Shown here: positions 1 through 6,632 of the stretch, in pieces | Numbering within the stretch: position 1 is the stretch's first letter | How the letters are laid out: each line of letters begins with the position of its first letter | Source: Labilibaculum sp. | GTDB lineage: Bacteria; Bacteroidota; Bacteroidia; Bacteroidales; Marinifilaceae | NCBI GenBank assembly: GCA_016743925.1 | Contig: JADGFH010000065.1 | Location: 1 to 13,973, forward strand | Length of the DNA: 13,973 nucleotides | Reading direction: 5' to 3' | Translations under genes and position numbers: made by a program | The notes under the pieces: model-generated | Databases searched by the model: none | Told to the model about the DNA's origin: nothing | The model's input: the letters and a program-made list of their open reading frames with translations, nothing else

Positions 1-706
1 GCACTGGCGTAGCATACAGAGCAATAAATGGAACACTTATTGTTATTGGAAGAAGAAAGAGCCCAAGGTTTTTATTATAGATAAATACGGTATGTAAATA
101 CTCTTTGCTTTCTTTTATGGCACCAAAAATGTATCCTAGTAGTCGAATAATGATTGCTTTTCCAATATAAACTACGACTAAAAGCAAGAATGAATAAAGA
201 AAGAAGAAAAAGTTGTTATTCTCTTGGTTTAAAGAGAGGATATAAACTGCATATTGAACTAGAAAAAGAGCCAGACTAACGAAGAATAAAAAATTTAAAA
301 AGATTGATCCTCTTAAATTTCGCATATTCTTTTCAGAAAGCAGATTAGATGCCGTTTGGTAATTGAGGATGGAATCGAATACTTTATGAAGGTATTTGCT
401 AAAGGAGAATCGTATAATTGCCATTAAAATAAGAGCGAAAAGTAAAACTCCAACCATCCAGTCACTATTAAAGGAGGTGATTGGAATTCCTTTTTCAGCA
501 TGAAAATTTCGAGGGATAGATTCAATTGTATCTTGATTTGAAATCAGTAATGAATCGGATGGAGAGATACTAAGACTAGTCGTAAAACTAGAATCAGAAC
601 TTTCATTAAGTGTATCTTTTACGGGCAAAATAATTTCCCTGCCTTGGGAAATATTTAATTCAGAAATTAGTATTACGATTGAATCTTGTGAATTATTTTG
701 CACCAT
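1..706 (-). CDS. DUF4271 domain-containing membrane protein (3' end cut by window edge)
   Basis: Translating the minus strand from ATG at 706-704 gives 235 codons open to the left edge, so the C-terminus is missing. The first ~80 residues are polar and Ser/Thr-rich. Hydrophobic segments follow at about residues 83-100, 134-157, 165-186 and 211-231, with a basic patch (KNMRNLRG) between the first two. This arrangement, and the stretch YIGKAIIIRLLGYIFG at about 180-195, match my recollection of DUF4271, a Bacteroidota integral membrane family of unknown function. In many genomes, as I recall, it lies next to uroporphyrinogen-III synthase (hemD), which would be just beyond the left edge here; that cannot be seen. 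A TAnnTTTG promoter element lies 33 bases upstream, after the terminator of the preceding gene, so it probably has its own transcript. Family assignment is good; the biochemical role is unknown. Confidence 0.8.
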   Translation of the reverse strand, partial: MVQNNSQDSIVILISELNISQGREIILPVKDTLNESSDSSFTTSLSISPSDSLLISNQDTIESIPRNFHAEKGIPITSFNSDWMVGVLLFALILMAIIRFSFSKYLHKVFDSILNYQTASNLLSEKNMRNLRGSIFLNFLFFVSLALFLVQYAVYILSLNQENNNFFFFLYSFLLLVVVYIGKAIIIRLLGYIFGAIKESKEYLHTVFIYNKNLGLFLLPITISVPFIALYATPV

Positions 707-738
707 TTTTTATCAGGAACTTGTCGGATTGATTTTTA

Positions 739-746
739 CAAAGATA
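739..746 (-). promoter_or_regulatory. Putative promoter -7 element of the DUF4271 gene
   Basis: On the minus strand this reads TATCTTTG, an exact match to the Bacteroidota vegetative -7 consensus TAnnTTTG. It lies between the terminator hairpin of the upstream gene and the DUF4271 start codon at 706, implying a leader of about 25-30 nt. No clear TTG appears at the -33 position, so the call rests on the -7 element and its placement. Confidence 0.45.
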
Positions 747-784
747 ATTTTATTTTTTGTGGTGCTTGACTTCTTAATAGAAGA

Positions 785-808
785 AAGCCCGAATTTTTAT
801 TCGGGCTT
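785..808 (-). terminator. Terminator of the e(P4)-family phosphatase gene
   Basis: A perfect 10-bp stem (AAGCCCGAAT / ATTCGGGCTT) with a 4-base loop begins 10 bases past the stop codon of the minus-strand phosphatase gene. On the minus strand it is followed by a pyrimidine-rich TTCTTCTATT rather than a pure T tract, so termination may be incomplete. No plus-strand gene precedes it, so it is assigned to the minus strand. Confidence 0.7.
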
Positions 809-818
809 AGTTATGTAA

Positions 819-1625
819 TTACAATTCTTCGTAGCCGATTAATTGTTTTTTTCTTAGTTTTTCTTTTTCTGTAGGGCTTAATTTTCGTTCACTTTTTAGT
901 ACTTCTCTTTCCCATGATCCATACATTGGGTTGGGAAGAATAATAAATTGTTTTCCGAATTGCTCTTTCATATTATCTACTTTTGAAAAGCCAAAAGCTG
1001 ATGAGCGATCTTCTAAAATTTCATCGAAATCGCCGATATTATCGCCAGCTAAAATTAAGATCTCATGACTTTCACTTACCAGATTTCTTCTTTTGGTTTT
1101 TATGCTTGTATCACTTTTTAAGAGAACATGGTCTTTGTCAGCAAAAGGGAATCCAAAAGCTTGAAGGTTCTGAATCGTGATATCAATATCATCAACACTT
1201 CTATTCGATATATAAAAGGTTTCAACACCTTTCGATTCGGCATATTTCAAAAATGCAAAGGAGCCTGGAGTAGGGCCAGCTTTTGCCATATTGACCCATT
1301 CTTTCCATGCTTTAGCAGTAAAAGCTTTACTAGTGCGAATTGAATTCGTTTCAAAAGGACTATTGTCTAAAACGGTTTCATCAATATCAACAACCACAGC
1401 TTTTGGTTTTGAATTACTAGTAGTCGCCAATTGTTTATCTAATGAAAGTTTGGCTAAATTAAAGGCTTGGTAATATAAAGCTCTGCATTCTGAAGCTCTT
1501 TGAAACCATAGGGTTGCCATTACTAAATGATCGTTAGAATTCTTATCTTGAATCTTCTTTTCTGTTGGATTGCAAGATGTGATGACAATGGAAATGAGTG
1601 CGAGAATGAAAAATATTTTTCTCAT
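819..1625 (-). CDS. 5'-nucleotidase, lipoprotein e(P4) family (class C acid phosphatase)
   Basis: This is a HAD-superfamily phosphatase of 268 aa, the usual size. The N-terminus is a lipoprotein signal: a basic MRK, a hydrophobic core, then ITSC with the lipidated Cys at residue 18. It is therefore probably attached to a membrane facing the periplasm or surface. The class C signature VVVDIDETVLDNS is complete, with catalytic Asp80 (nucleophile) and Asp82 (acid/base). Motif II is ISNR (Ser140), and the metal-binding motif III is GDNIGDF (Asp195, Asp199). The segment WFQRASECRALYYQAFNLA (40-58) matches the conserved N-terminal helix of the family. Members dephosphorylate nucleoside monophosphates outside the cytoplasm, and in Haemophilus e(P4) also NMN for NAD salvage; the substrate here is unknown. 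It is divergent from the sigma-factor operon and ends at its own hairpin. ATG at 1625 is the only start that keeps the signal peptide. Confidence 0.92.
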   Translation of the reverse strand: MRKIFFILALISIVITSCNPTEKKIQDKNSNDHLVMATLWFQRASECRALYYQAFNLAKLSLDKQLATTSNSKPKAVVVDIDETVLDNSPFETNSIRTSKAFTAKAWKEWVNMAKAGPTPGSFAFLKYAESKGVETFYISNRSVDDIDITIQNLQAFGFPFADKDHVLLKSDTSIKTKRRNLVSESHEILILAGDNIGDFDEILEDRSSAFGFSKVDNMKEQFGKQFIILPNPMYGSWEREVLKSERKLSPTEKEKLRKKQLIGYEEL

Positions 1626-1733
1626 GTCGAGTTGAAATTTTAAATTTAGAAATTCATCATGAAAATGATGTTGGAATAAAACGAAGAAGAATTTATTAAA
1701 ATGGTTTCAAAATCGAAGATAATAAAAAATGTC

Positions 1734-1763
1734 TGTAACTTTTCAACTTAGGTAAACGTCTTA
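1734..1763 (+). promoter_or_regulatory. ECF-type promoter of the sigma factor gene (predicted autoregulation)
   Basis: TGTAAC at 1734-1739 is followed after 17 bases by CGTCTTA at 1757-1763. AAC-containing -35 and CGTC-type -10 elements at this spacing are the general form of ECF sigma promoters. For comparison, Bacillus SigX uses TGTAAC and CGAC-like boxes. The predicted start at about 1767 gives a leader of roughly 16 nt before ATG 1783. The same two boxes recur before the outer-membrane gene of this cassette (3318-3346), which strengthens both calls. Confidence 0.7.
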
Positions 1764-1769
1764 AATTTG
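1762..1769 (+). promoter_or_regulatory. Possible vegetative -7 element overlapping the ECF promoter
   Basis: TAAATTTG is an exact TAnnTTTG match, overlapping the end of the ECF -10 box and lying 13 bases before the sigma gene start. It could provide basal expression, but no TTG is seen at -33 and the sequence is AT-rich enough for a chance match. Confidence 0.25.
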
Positions 1770-1782
1770 ACTGCCACTAAAT

Positions 1783-2268
1783 ATGAACCTAGACGAATAC
1801 AATACAGCCGTAGATCAGCACGCTGATGGAATGTTTCGTTTTATCCTCAAAAATATTAGAGATGAGGATAAAGCTAGGGATATTGTACAAGATAGTTTCG
1901 AAAAATTGTGGAGGAATGTTGATGCGGTTAATTTTTTAAAGGTAAAGTCATATTTGTATACGACGGCTTATCACACAATGATTGATTTAATCAGAAGAGA
2001 AAAAAGAAAAGAAGATTTTGAAAATGTTGATGTAGGAAAATATGCTCACTCGGAGCAATATACAGATTTAAGTGAGGTTTTAGATGAAGCATTGAAACGT
2101 TTATCCGAAGTACAACGATCGGTGATATTACTTCGGGATTACGAAGGGTACTCTTATGCTGAAATAGCAAAGATTACAAATTTAAGTGAATCTCAAGTGA
2201 AAGTATACATTTATCGTGCTCGGAAGAATTTGAAGGAATACATTGGAAGTATTGAATCGATAGTATAA
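1783..2268 (+). CDS. ECF-type RNA polymerase sigma-70 factor
   Basis: At 161 aa this is a typical two-domain ECF sigma factor. Sigma region 2 spans about residues 10-76, including the core-binding helix DEDKARDIVQDSFEKLWRN (27-45) and the -10 recognition region LYTTAYHTMIDLIRREKR (58-75). After a short acidic linker, region 4 spans about 100-153; its helix-turn-helix is YSYAEIAKITNLSESQVKVYIYRARK, which reads the -35 element. It directs RNA polymerase to a small set of promoters and is normally held inactive by the membrane anti-sigma protein encoded next. The stop codon is only 6 bases before that gene, so they are surely co-transcribed. A matching ECF promoter upstream (1734-1763) predicts positive autoregulation. 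No FecI-type TonB receptor or FecR-like gene is nearby, so this is not an iron/polysaccharide FecI-FecR system. The inducing signal is unknown. Confidence 0.95.
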   Translation: MNLDEYNTAVDQHADGMFRFILKNIRDEDKARDIVQDSFEKLWRNVDAVNFLKVKSYLYTTAYHTMIDLIRREKRKEDFENVDVGKYAHSEQYTDLSEVLDEALKRLSEVQRSVILLRDYEGYSYAEIAKITNLSESQVKVYIYRARKNLKEYIGSIESIV

Positions 2269-2274
2269 AAGAAA

Positions 2275-3315
2275 ATGGATAAAATAACCAGACATAACTA
2301 TGAGGAATTTTTTCTTGATTATTTGGACGGAACACTAGATTCGGATCAAATGAATGAGTTGAAAATTTTTCTGATCCAAAATCCAGACCTTAAAGAGGAA
2401 TTGGAGGAAATGGAGTGTCCGGTATTGACTCAAGAAAGTATTAGTTTAGCACATGATTTTTTAAAAGAAATACCGTTTAGAAATAGCTTCGATGATTTTT
2501 GCATTGCTCGTTTAGAAGGTGATTTATCGGTTGATAATGAGATTGCTTTTGATCTGTTTTTAGAGAAGAACAAACCCTTTAAAAAAGAGAGTGAGACTTA
2601 TCAAAAAACGGTTTTAATTCCTGATGAACAAGTCATTTTTAAGAACAAGGAAGGATTAAAAAAGGACGAGAGAAAGATTGCATTTTGGTGGTATTTCTCA
2701 AGAGTTGGAGCAGCAGCTTCAGTGTTATTACTTTTTTCTTTGTGGAGCATAAATTACCAATACGAAGATGTAAATACTGAAATCAAATCAATTTCTCAAG
2801 TTCAGCCCGATGCGACTAAAATTGAAAAGCTTGTTGTTGAAAAGGCGATTCTTATTGACACAGAGAAGGATTCTGGTTTACAAGTAGAAAAAATAAAAGA
2901 AGTTAAGAATTTAGTTAAGGAATTGCAAGAGTTAAGCAGACCTAAAGCAGATCCTGCAAAAGAGATTGAAATAGTAGTCGAAAAAATAACTTTACCCGAG
3001 GTAAGATCAAATTTGAAAATAGCGGTTCTTTCGAATAAGCAAGAGTTGGAGTTTAAATTAAAAGAGGTAAAGAAGCTTTCTACTGTAGCAGTCGATCAAA
3101 ACAATGGGTTGGCTCAATTGGGTATGTCTTGGAAATCGAGTGCACCCAAAAAGAAGAGTTCAGTCTTGTATGCAATTGCAAAATATGGTGTTGATAAAAT
3201 AGGTGAAATTGCGGGTAAAAATGTGAAGCTCGAAAAAACCTATGATTCAGTTACAGAAAAAACACGATTGAATTTTAAGAGCGAAGGCATCGGTTTTTCA
3301 AAAACAATTAAATAA
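2275..3315 (+). CDS. Probable membrane-anchored anti-sigma factor
   Basis: Identified by position and architecture, not by a recognised catalytic motif. The N-terminal ~135 residues are acidic and should be cytoplasmic. One transmembrane helix lies at about 142-159 (SRVGAAASVLLLFSLWSI), and the remaining ~185 residues, Lys/Glu-rich and partly helical, should be periplasmic. This cytoplasmic-TM-periplasmic order is that of anti-sigma factors. No HxxxCxxC zinc motif is present. Two related modules occur in the cytoplasmic part: residues 9-42 (YEEFFLDYLDGTL...NPDLKEE) and 72-105 (FDDFCIARLEGDL...NKPFKKE). The second is followed by PDEQVIFKNKEGLKK, similar to a motif I recall from Bacteroidota proteins next to ECF sigma genes. 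It starts 6 bases after the sigma gene. The periplasmic part may sense an envelope signal. The role is an inference; the two-gene context makes it likely. Confidence 0.75.
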   Translation: MDKITRHNYEEFFLDYLDGTLDSDQMNELKIFLIQNPDLKEELEEMECPVLTQESISLAHDFLKEIPFRNSFDDFCIARLEGDLSVDNEIAFDLFLEKNKPFKKESETYQKTVLIPDEQVIFKNKEGLKKDERKIAFWWYFSRVGAAASVLLLFSLWSINYQYEDVNTEIKSISQVQPDATKIEKLVVEKAILIDTEKDSGLQVEKIKEVKNLVKELQELSRPKADPAKEIEIVVEKITLPEVRSNLKIAVLSNKQELEFKLKEVKKLSTVAVDQNNGLAQLGMSWKSSAPKKKSSVLYAIAKYGVDKIGEIAGKNVKLEKTYDSVTEKTRLNFKSEGIGFSKTIK

Positions 3316-3317
3316 GC

Positions 3318-3346
3318 TGTAACTATTCCTCTAGTACTTCGTCTTA
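3318..3346 (+). promoter_or_regulatory. ECF-type promoter of the outer-membrane protein gene
   Basis: TGTAAC at 3318-3323, a 16-base spacer, then CGTCTTA at 3340-3346. It begins only 3 bases after the stop codon of the anti-sigma gene and lies in the 59-base gap before ATG 3375. Both boxes are identical to those before the sigma gene at 1734-1763, and the first base after TGTAAC (T) also matches. Predicted transcription starts near 3350, giving a ~25-nt leader. This would let the sigma factor boost the third gene separately from its two regulators. Confidence 0.72.
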
Positions 3347-3374
3347 CCCATAGAAATAAGAAAAAAATAATGTT

Positions 3375-4463
3375 ATGAAGAAATTACTATTACTAAGTAT
3401 AGCCTTTTTGTTGGTTTTCAGAGTTAATGCTCAGGTTGCAGTTGATACTGTAAAAACGGATAGTGTTAAAAAGAAGGTATTAATCGAAGATTCTTGGTCA
3501 ACTAAAAAGAAGAAATCTGATACTAGGAATAGAACAGAAACATTTTATAAAGTAACAAAAAGCTATGGAGAAGACACCACTAAGGTTAAATTCATGAAAA
3601 AAGATGTTGTGAAGGTGGTTGAAAGTGAGAATGGAATTAAAGCTAAAATTGGCAAGATTGGTAAGGTTGGATTTGAAGAAGATCGTGATACTACTAAAAT
3701 TAGAATAGGAGGCAAGCAAATTAACATTATTGATGGTTGGCATGGAACTCGAATTCGGATTCAAAAAGTACATCCATGGGATTCAGATCAAGATAAATTC
3801 TTTATTGATGAAGAAAAAGGTTTTAGAGGACATTGGGCCGGTTTTGAAATGGGTGTGAATGGTTTTGCAGAAGAGGATTATAGCATGTATCCTCTGGAAC
3901 AAAATGACTTTATGGATTTAGATATGGCCAAATCGATTGCTGTAAATTTGAATTTTTTACAATATGATATTGGCTTGCAAAAGGAACGCAATACAATTGG
4001 ATTGGTTACAGGATTAGGCTTAGAGTGGAATAATTATCGATTTGATCAGAATATAAGTTTGGAAAAAGGTGGCTCAGATTTAATTCAGCCTTACCCAATT
4101 GATTCAGATTGGTCAGTAAAGAAAAGTAAATTAACAAGTTTATATCTTACCGTGCCTTTGCTTCTTGAATTTCAAATTCCAGTGAAGTATAAAACCAGAA
4201 GGGTACACATGTCGGCAGGAGTTGTTGGAGGCTTACGTATAGGTTCTCATACAAAAATAAAATACAAGTCGAATGGTAACAAACACAAAGATAAAGATCA
4301 TGACGATTTCAATTTAAATACGCTTCGTTACGCTGCGCAGGTTCGAGTTGGTTATCGATCACTAAACTTTTTTGCTACTTATGGTTTAAATGGCCTATTT
4401 GAAAAGAATGATGGTCCCGAATTAGATCCATTTACGGTAGGAATTACCTTGATAACATTCTAA
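3375..4463 (+). CDS. Outer membrane beta-barrel protein of the ECF sigma cassette
   Basis: The 362-aa protein opens with a clear Sec signal peptide (MKKLLLLSIAFLLVFRVNA, cleavage probably before Gln20). Residues 20-150 are highly charged, with KKK clusters, and contain no obvious enzyme motif. From about residue 152 the sequence alternates hydrophobic and polar residues in barrel-like strands: HWAGFEMGVNGF, TIGLVTGLGLEWNNYRF, SLYLTVPLLLEFQI, VHMSAGVVGGLRIGS, LRYAAQVRVGYRSLNFFATYGLNGLF and FTVGITLITF. Length suggests a small barrel of about eight to ten strands. It ends in a terminal Phe, the usual last residue of outer-membrane barrel proteins. It resembles the outer-membrane beta-barrel (PorT-like) group often encoded beside Bacteroidota ECF sigma genes. 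It has its own ECF promoter in addition to operon read-through, so it is probably the main output of the cassette. The molecular function is unknown. Confidence 0.82.
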   Translation: MKKLLLLSIAFLLVFRVNAQVAVDTVKTDSVKKKVLIEDSWSTKKKKSDTRNRTETFYKVTKSYGEDTTKVKFMKKDVVKVVESENGIKAKIGKIGKVGFEEDRDTTKIRIGGKQINIIDGWHGTRIRIQKVHPWDSDQDKFFIDEEKGFRGHWAGFEMGVNGFAEEDYSMYPLEQNDFMDLDMAKSIAVNLNFLQYDIGLQKERNTIGLVTGLGLEWNNYRFDQNISLEKGGSDLIQPYPIDSDWSVKKSKLTSLYLTVPLLLEFQIPVKYKTRRVHMSAGVVGGLRIGSHTKIKYKSNGNKHKDKDHDDFNLNTLRYAAQVRVGYRSLNFFATYGLNGLFEKNDGPELDPFTVGITLITF

Positions 4464-4484
4464 AAGTAGATAATAAATAATATT

Positions 4485-4514
4485 ATGCCGGATTCCTTCA
4501 GGATCCGGCATTTT
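4485..4514 (+). terminator. Rho-independent terminator closing the ECF cassette
   Basis: The arms ATGCCGGATtCC and GGATCCGGCAT flank a TTCA loop, giving a GC-rich 11-bp stem with one bulged T, followed by a short T run (4511-4514). It lies 21 bases after the outer-membrane protein stop codon and separates the cassette from the histidine kinase. Confidence 0.85.
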
Positions 4515-4544
4515 GCTATACACGCACATCTGTTTTGATGAATA

Positions 4545-4575
4545 TTGAATTATGTGGCATAAAATAGTATATTAG
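4545..4575 (+). promoter_or_regulatory. Possible promoter of the TPR histidine kinase gene
   Basis: TTG (4545-4547), 20 bases, then TATATTAG (4568-4575) fits the Bacteroidota TTG / TAnnTTTG layout with one mismatch in the -7 box. The -7 box ends only 4 bases before ATG 4580, so the transcript would start at or next to the start codon (leaderless). That makes this a tentative call. Confidence 0.3.
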
Positions 4576-4579
4576 TGCC

Positions 4580-6586
4580 ATGAAAAAGAGATCCCTACTG
4601 TTTTTTTGTTTTTTTTCTGTTCTGATTGTCCTGCCTGCCTTTGCTGAAATTCAAACCAGTTTAGATAGTTTGAATAAACGTTATAAAAATGTTTATGGTC
4701 AGGAGAAATTAGAGACTTTACTTGAAATGAGTAAAGTTTATTGGGAGATTGAACCGCGTGAAGGGATTTCGAGAGGATTACAAGCACTTGCTTTAGCCCA
4801 AAGTTTAGAATACGATAACGAAATTGTAAAAGCGATGTATTACGTAGGAACCGCCTACTACATCGATAACCAATACGATAACTCCTTAGATTATTTACTT
4901 AAAGCATATCGATTTGCTCAAGATCATGAACTTGACAAAGAGAGGGCTGATATTAGCCGTCAATTAGCCACGGTTTATTATCAATCAGGAAAATTTAGCA
5001 AGACATATACTTTCACAATTGAAGCAAAAGAGTTTTATGAAAATATTAATGATCAGGTAGGAATTGCAAACTGTTTAAATTTATTAGGACTTTACTATAA
5101 GGCAATTGACAAGCATGGTAAGTCATTGGATTATTTACAAGAAAGTTTGGCTATGGGTAAAAAATTAGCTCATAGATTAATTGTTGGTGAGGCATTAAAC
5201 GATATTGGCAGTTTGTACACTGAAATGGGAGATACTTTAAAGGCAATTCGAACTTATCGTGAAGCTGTAGACTATTACAAATCAAAAGTTCCAAATAATA
5301 AAATTGGTCTATTTGAGTTGAATATGAGTGAATTGTATTTAGATCATGGTGAATTAGGTAAAGCCAAACATCATCTTGATAAAGGATATTTAATTGCTTC
5401 TCATTTAAATTCTAAAAGATTATTTCGGGATTATTACAAATATTTGTCGCTCTATTACACCAAATTAGGAGACTATAAAAAATCAGTTTCGGCCTATCAA
5501 AATCTTCAGGCTTATCAGGATTCGATTGCATCTGAACAGTTATCCAATAAAATTGACGATTTGGATTCCAGACACATTGAAGATGTGAAAAATCAAGAGA
5601 ATCAGTTATTACGAGACGAAAATCAAACACAACAATTAGAAATTAATAGACAATACACAGTTGGATTACTAATTTTATTAGTCTTACTCGTTGTTATCTT
5701 CTTATTGACTTTTAGATATCGAAACAATTTGAAGGATAATGAATTACTGTATTTGAGGAACCGTTTGGTTAGTCAACATCAGGAAGAGCTTATTGGAGCA
5801 ATGAAACGCCTCAAAGACAGTGAGGACAAACTGAGAACTGCTAATAAAACCAAGGATAAAATGTTTTCATTAATTGCTCATGATTTAAGAGGATCAATCG
5901 GAAACATTAGTAATGGCTTACGCATGATGCTAACTGATAAAGAGTTAAATCTAAGCGAAGAGGATAAAACAGAATTTTTAGTTTCTCTTTTTCATTCGGC
6001 AGATAATTCCTTTGAGTTATTAGAGAACTTATTGTTTTGGGCAAAGAATCAAACTTCAACTGTATCAGCTAATTTACAAATGGTTGATGCAAGTTCAATT
6101 ATTAATTCAAACATCGGTTTATTAGCTGAGTTAGCGAAAATTAAATCGATTAAATTATTTACTAGTTCTAATGCTTCGGTAGAAGTATATGTAGATTGGA
6201 ACATGATTAATACGGTTCTAAGAAATCTGATTTCCAATGCAATAAAATTTACTCATAAGGAAGGTGCTGTTGAAATTAAATCAGAAATAGGAGAGTACTT
6301 TGTTAAGATTTCAGTAATTGATAATGGAATTGGAATGATGCCAGAACAGATTGAGAATATCTACGAAGGAAAAACGACAGATGGTACTGCAAATGAGAAA
6401 GGAACTGGCTTGGGTATTACCTTGTGTAGAGATTTCCTAGTGAAAAATCATGGTCAAATGATGGTCGAAAGTGAAGTGGATAGAGGAAGTACTTTTTCTT
6501 TTATAATTCCTCGCAGACCAATGGGCAATGATAAATATCTAGAATTTGTAGAAAAAGAAAGCTTACTTTCATTAGTAAATAATTAA
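4580..6586 (+). CDS. TPR-repeat sensor histidine kinase
   Basis: This 668-aa protein has a signal peptide (1-22, ending AFA), then about 300 residues of tetratricopeptide-like helical repeats in the periplasm (about 40-310; for example AMYYVGTAYYIDNQYDNSLDYLLKAY). A coiled stretch leads to one transmembrane helix at about 359-379. The cytoplasmic part has a coiled linker, a HisKA domain with phospho-acceptor His434 (FSLIAHDLRGS), and an HATPase_c domain. The ATPase shows the N box (NLISNAIKF, Asn553), G1 (DNGIGM, Asp581) and G2 (GTGLGI, 608-613). It should autophosphorylate in response to something sensed by the TPR region and pass phosphate to a response regulator encoded elsewhere; none is fused or adjacent. 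Gly438 occupies the position where HisKA kinases usually carry the Thr/Asn needed for phosphatase activity. pepE follows after 46 bases with no terminator, so they may share a transcript. Confidence 0.93.
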   Translation: MKKRSLLFFCFFSVLIVLPAFAEIQTSLDSLNKRYKNVYGQEKLETLLEMSKVYWEIEPREGISRGLQALALAQSLEYDNEIVKAMYYVGTAYYIDNQYDNSLDYLLKAYRFAQDHELDKERADISRQLATVYYQSGKFSKTYTFTIEAKEFYENINDQVGIANCLNLLGLYYKAIDKHGKSLDYLQESLAMGKKLAHRLIVGEALNDIGSLYTEMGDTLKAIRTYREAVDYYKSKVPNNKIGLFELNMSELYLDHGELGKAKHHLDKGYLIASHLNSKRLFRDYYKYLSLYYTKLGDYKKSVSAYQNLQAYQDSIASEQLSNKIDDLDSRHIEDVKNQENQLLRDENQTQQLEINRQYTVGLLILLVLLVVIFLLTFRYRNNLKDNELLYLRNRLVSQHQEELIGAMKRLKDSEDKLRTANKTKDKMFSLIAHDLRGSIGNISNGLRMMLTDKELNLSEEDKTEFLVSLFHSADNSFELLENLLFWAKNQTSTVSANLQMVDASSIINSNIGLLAELAKIKSIKLFTSSNASVEVYVDWNMINTVLRNLISNAIKFTHKEGAVEIKSEIGEYFVKISVIDNGIGMMPEQIENIYEGKTTDGTANEKGTGLGITLCRDFLVKNHGQMMVESEVDRGSTFSFIIPRRPMGNDKYLEFVEKESLLSLVNN

Positions 6587-6632
6587 ATTTAAAGCTGAAA
6601 TACACATCAACTTAAACCAAATTTAAATACTA

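Noticed and set aside
1655..1670. Small hairpin CATCAT-GAAA-ATGATG upstream of the phosphatase gene
   Set aside because: Only 6 AT-rich pairs and no T tract or conserved context; chance is sufficient explanation.
3498..3773. 91-codon open frame on the minus strand inside the outer-membrane protein gene
   Set aside because: It is opposite a well-supported gene, has a low-complexity Asn/Ser/Phe-rich translation typical of antisense AT-rich DNA, and has no promoter of its own.
1783..4463. FecI/FecR-type TonB regulatory system
   Set aside because: The second protein lacks a recognisable FecR domain and the third is a small barrel, not a TonB-dependent receptor with a plug domain.
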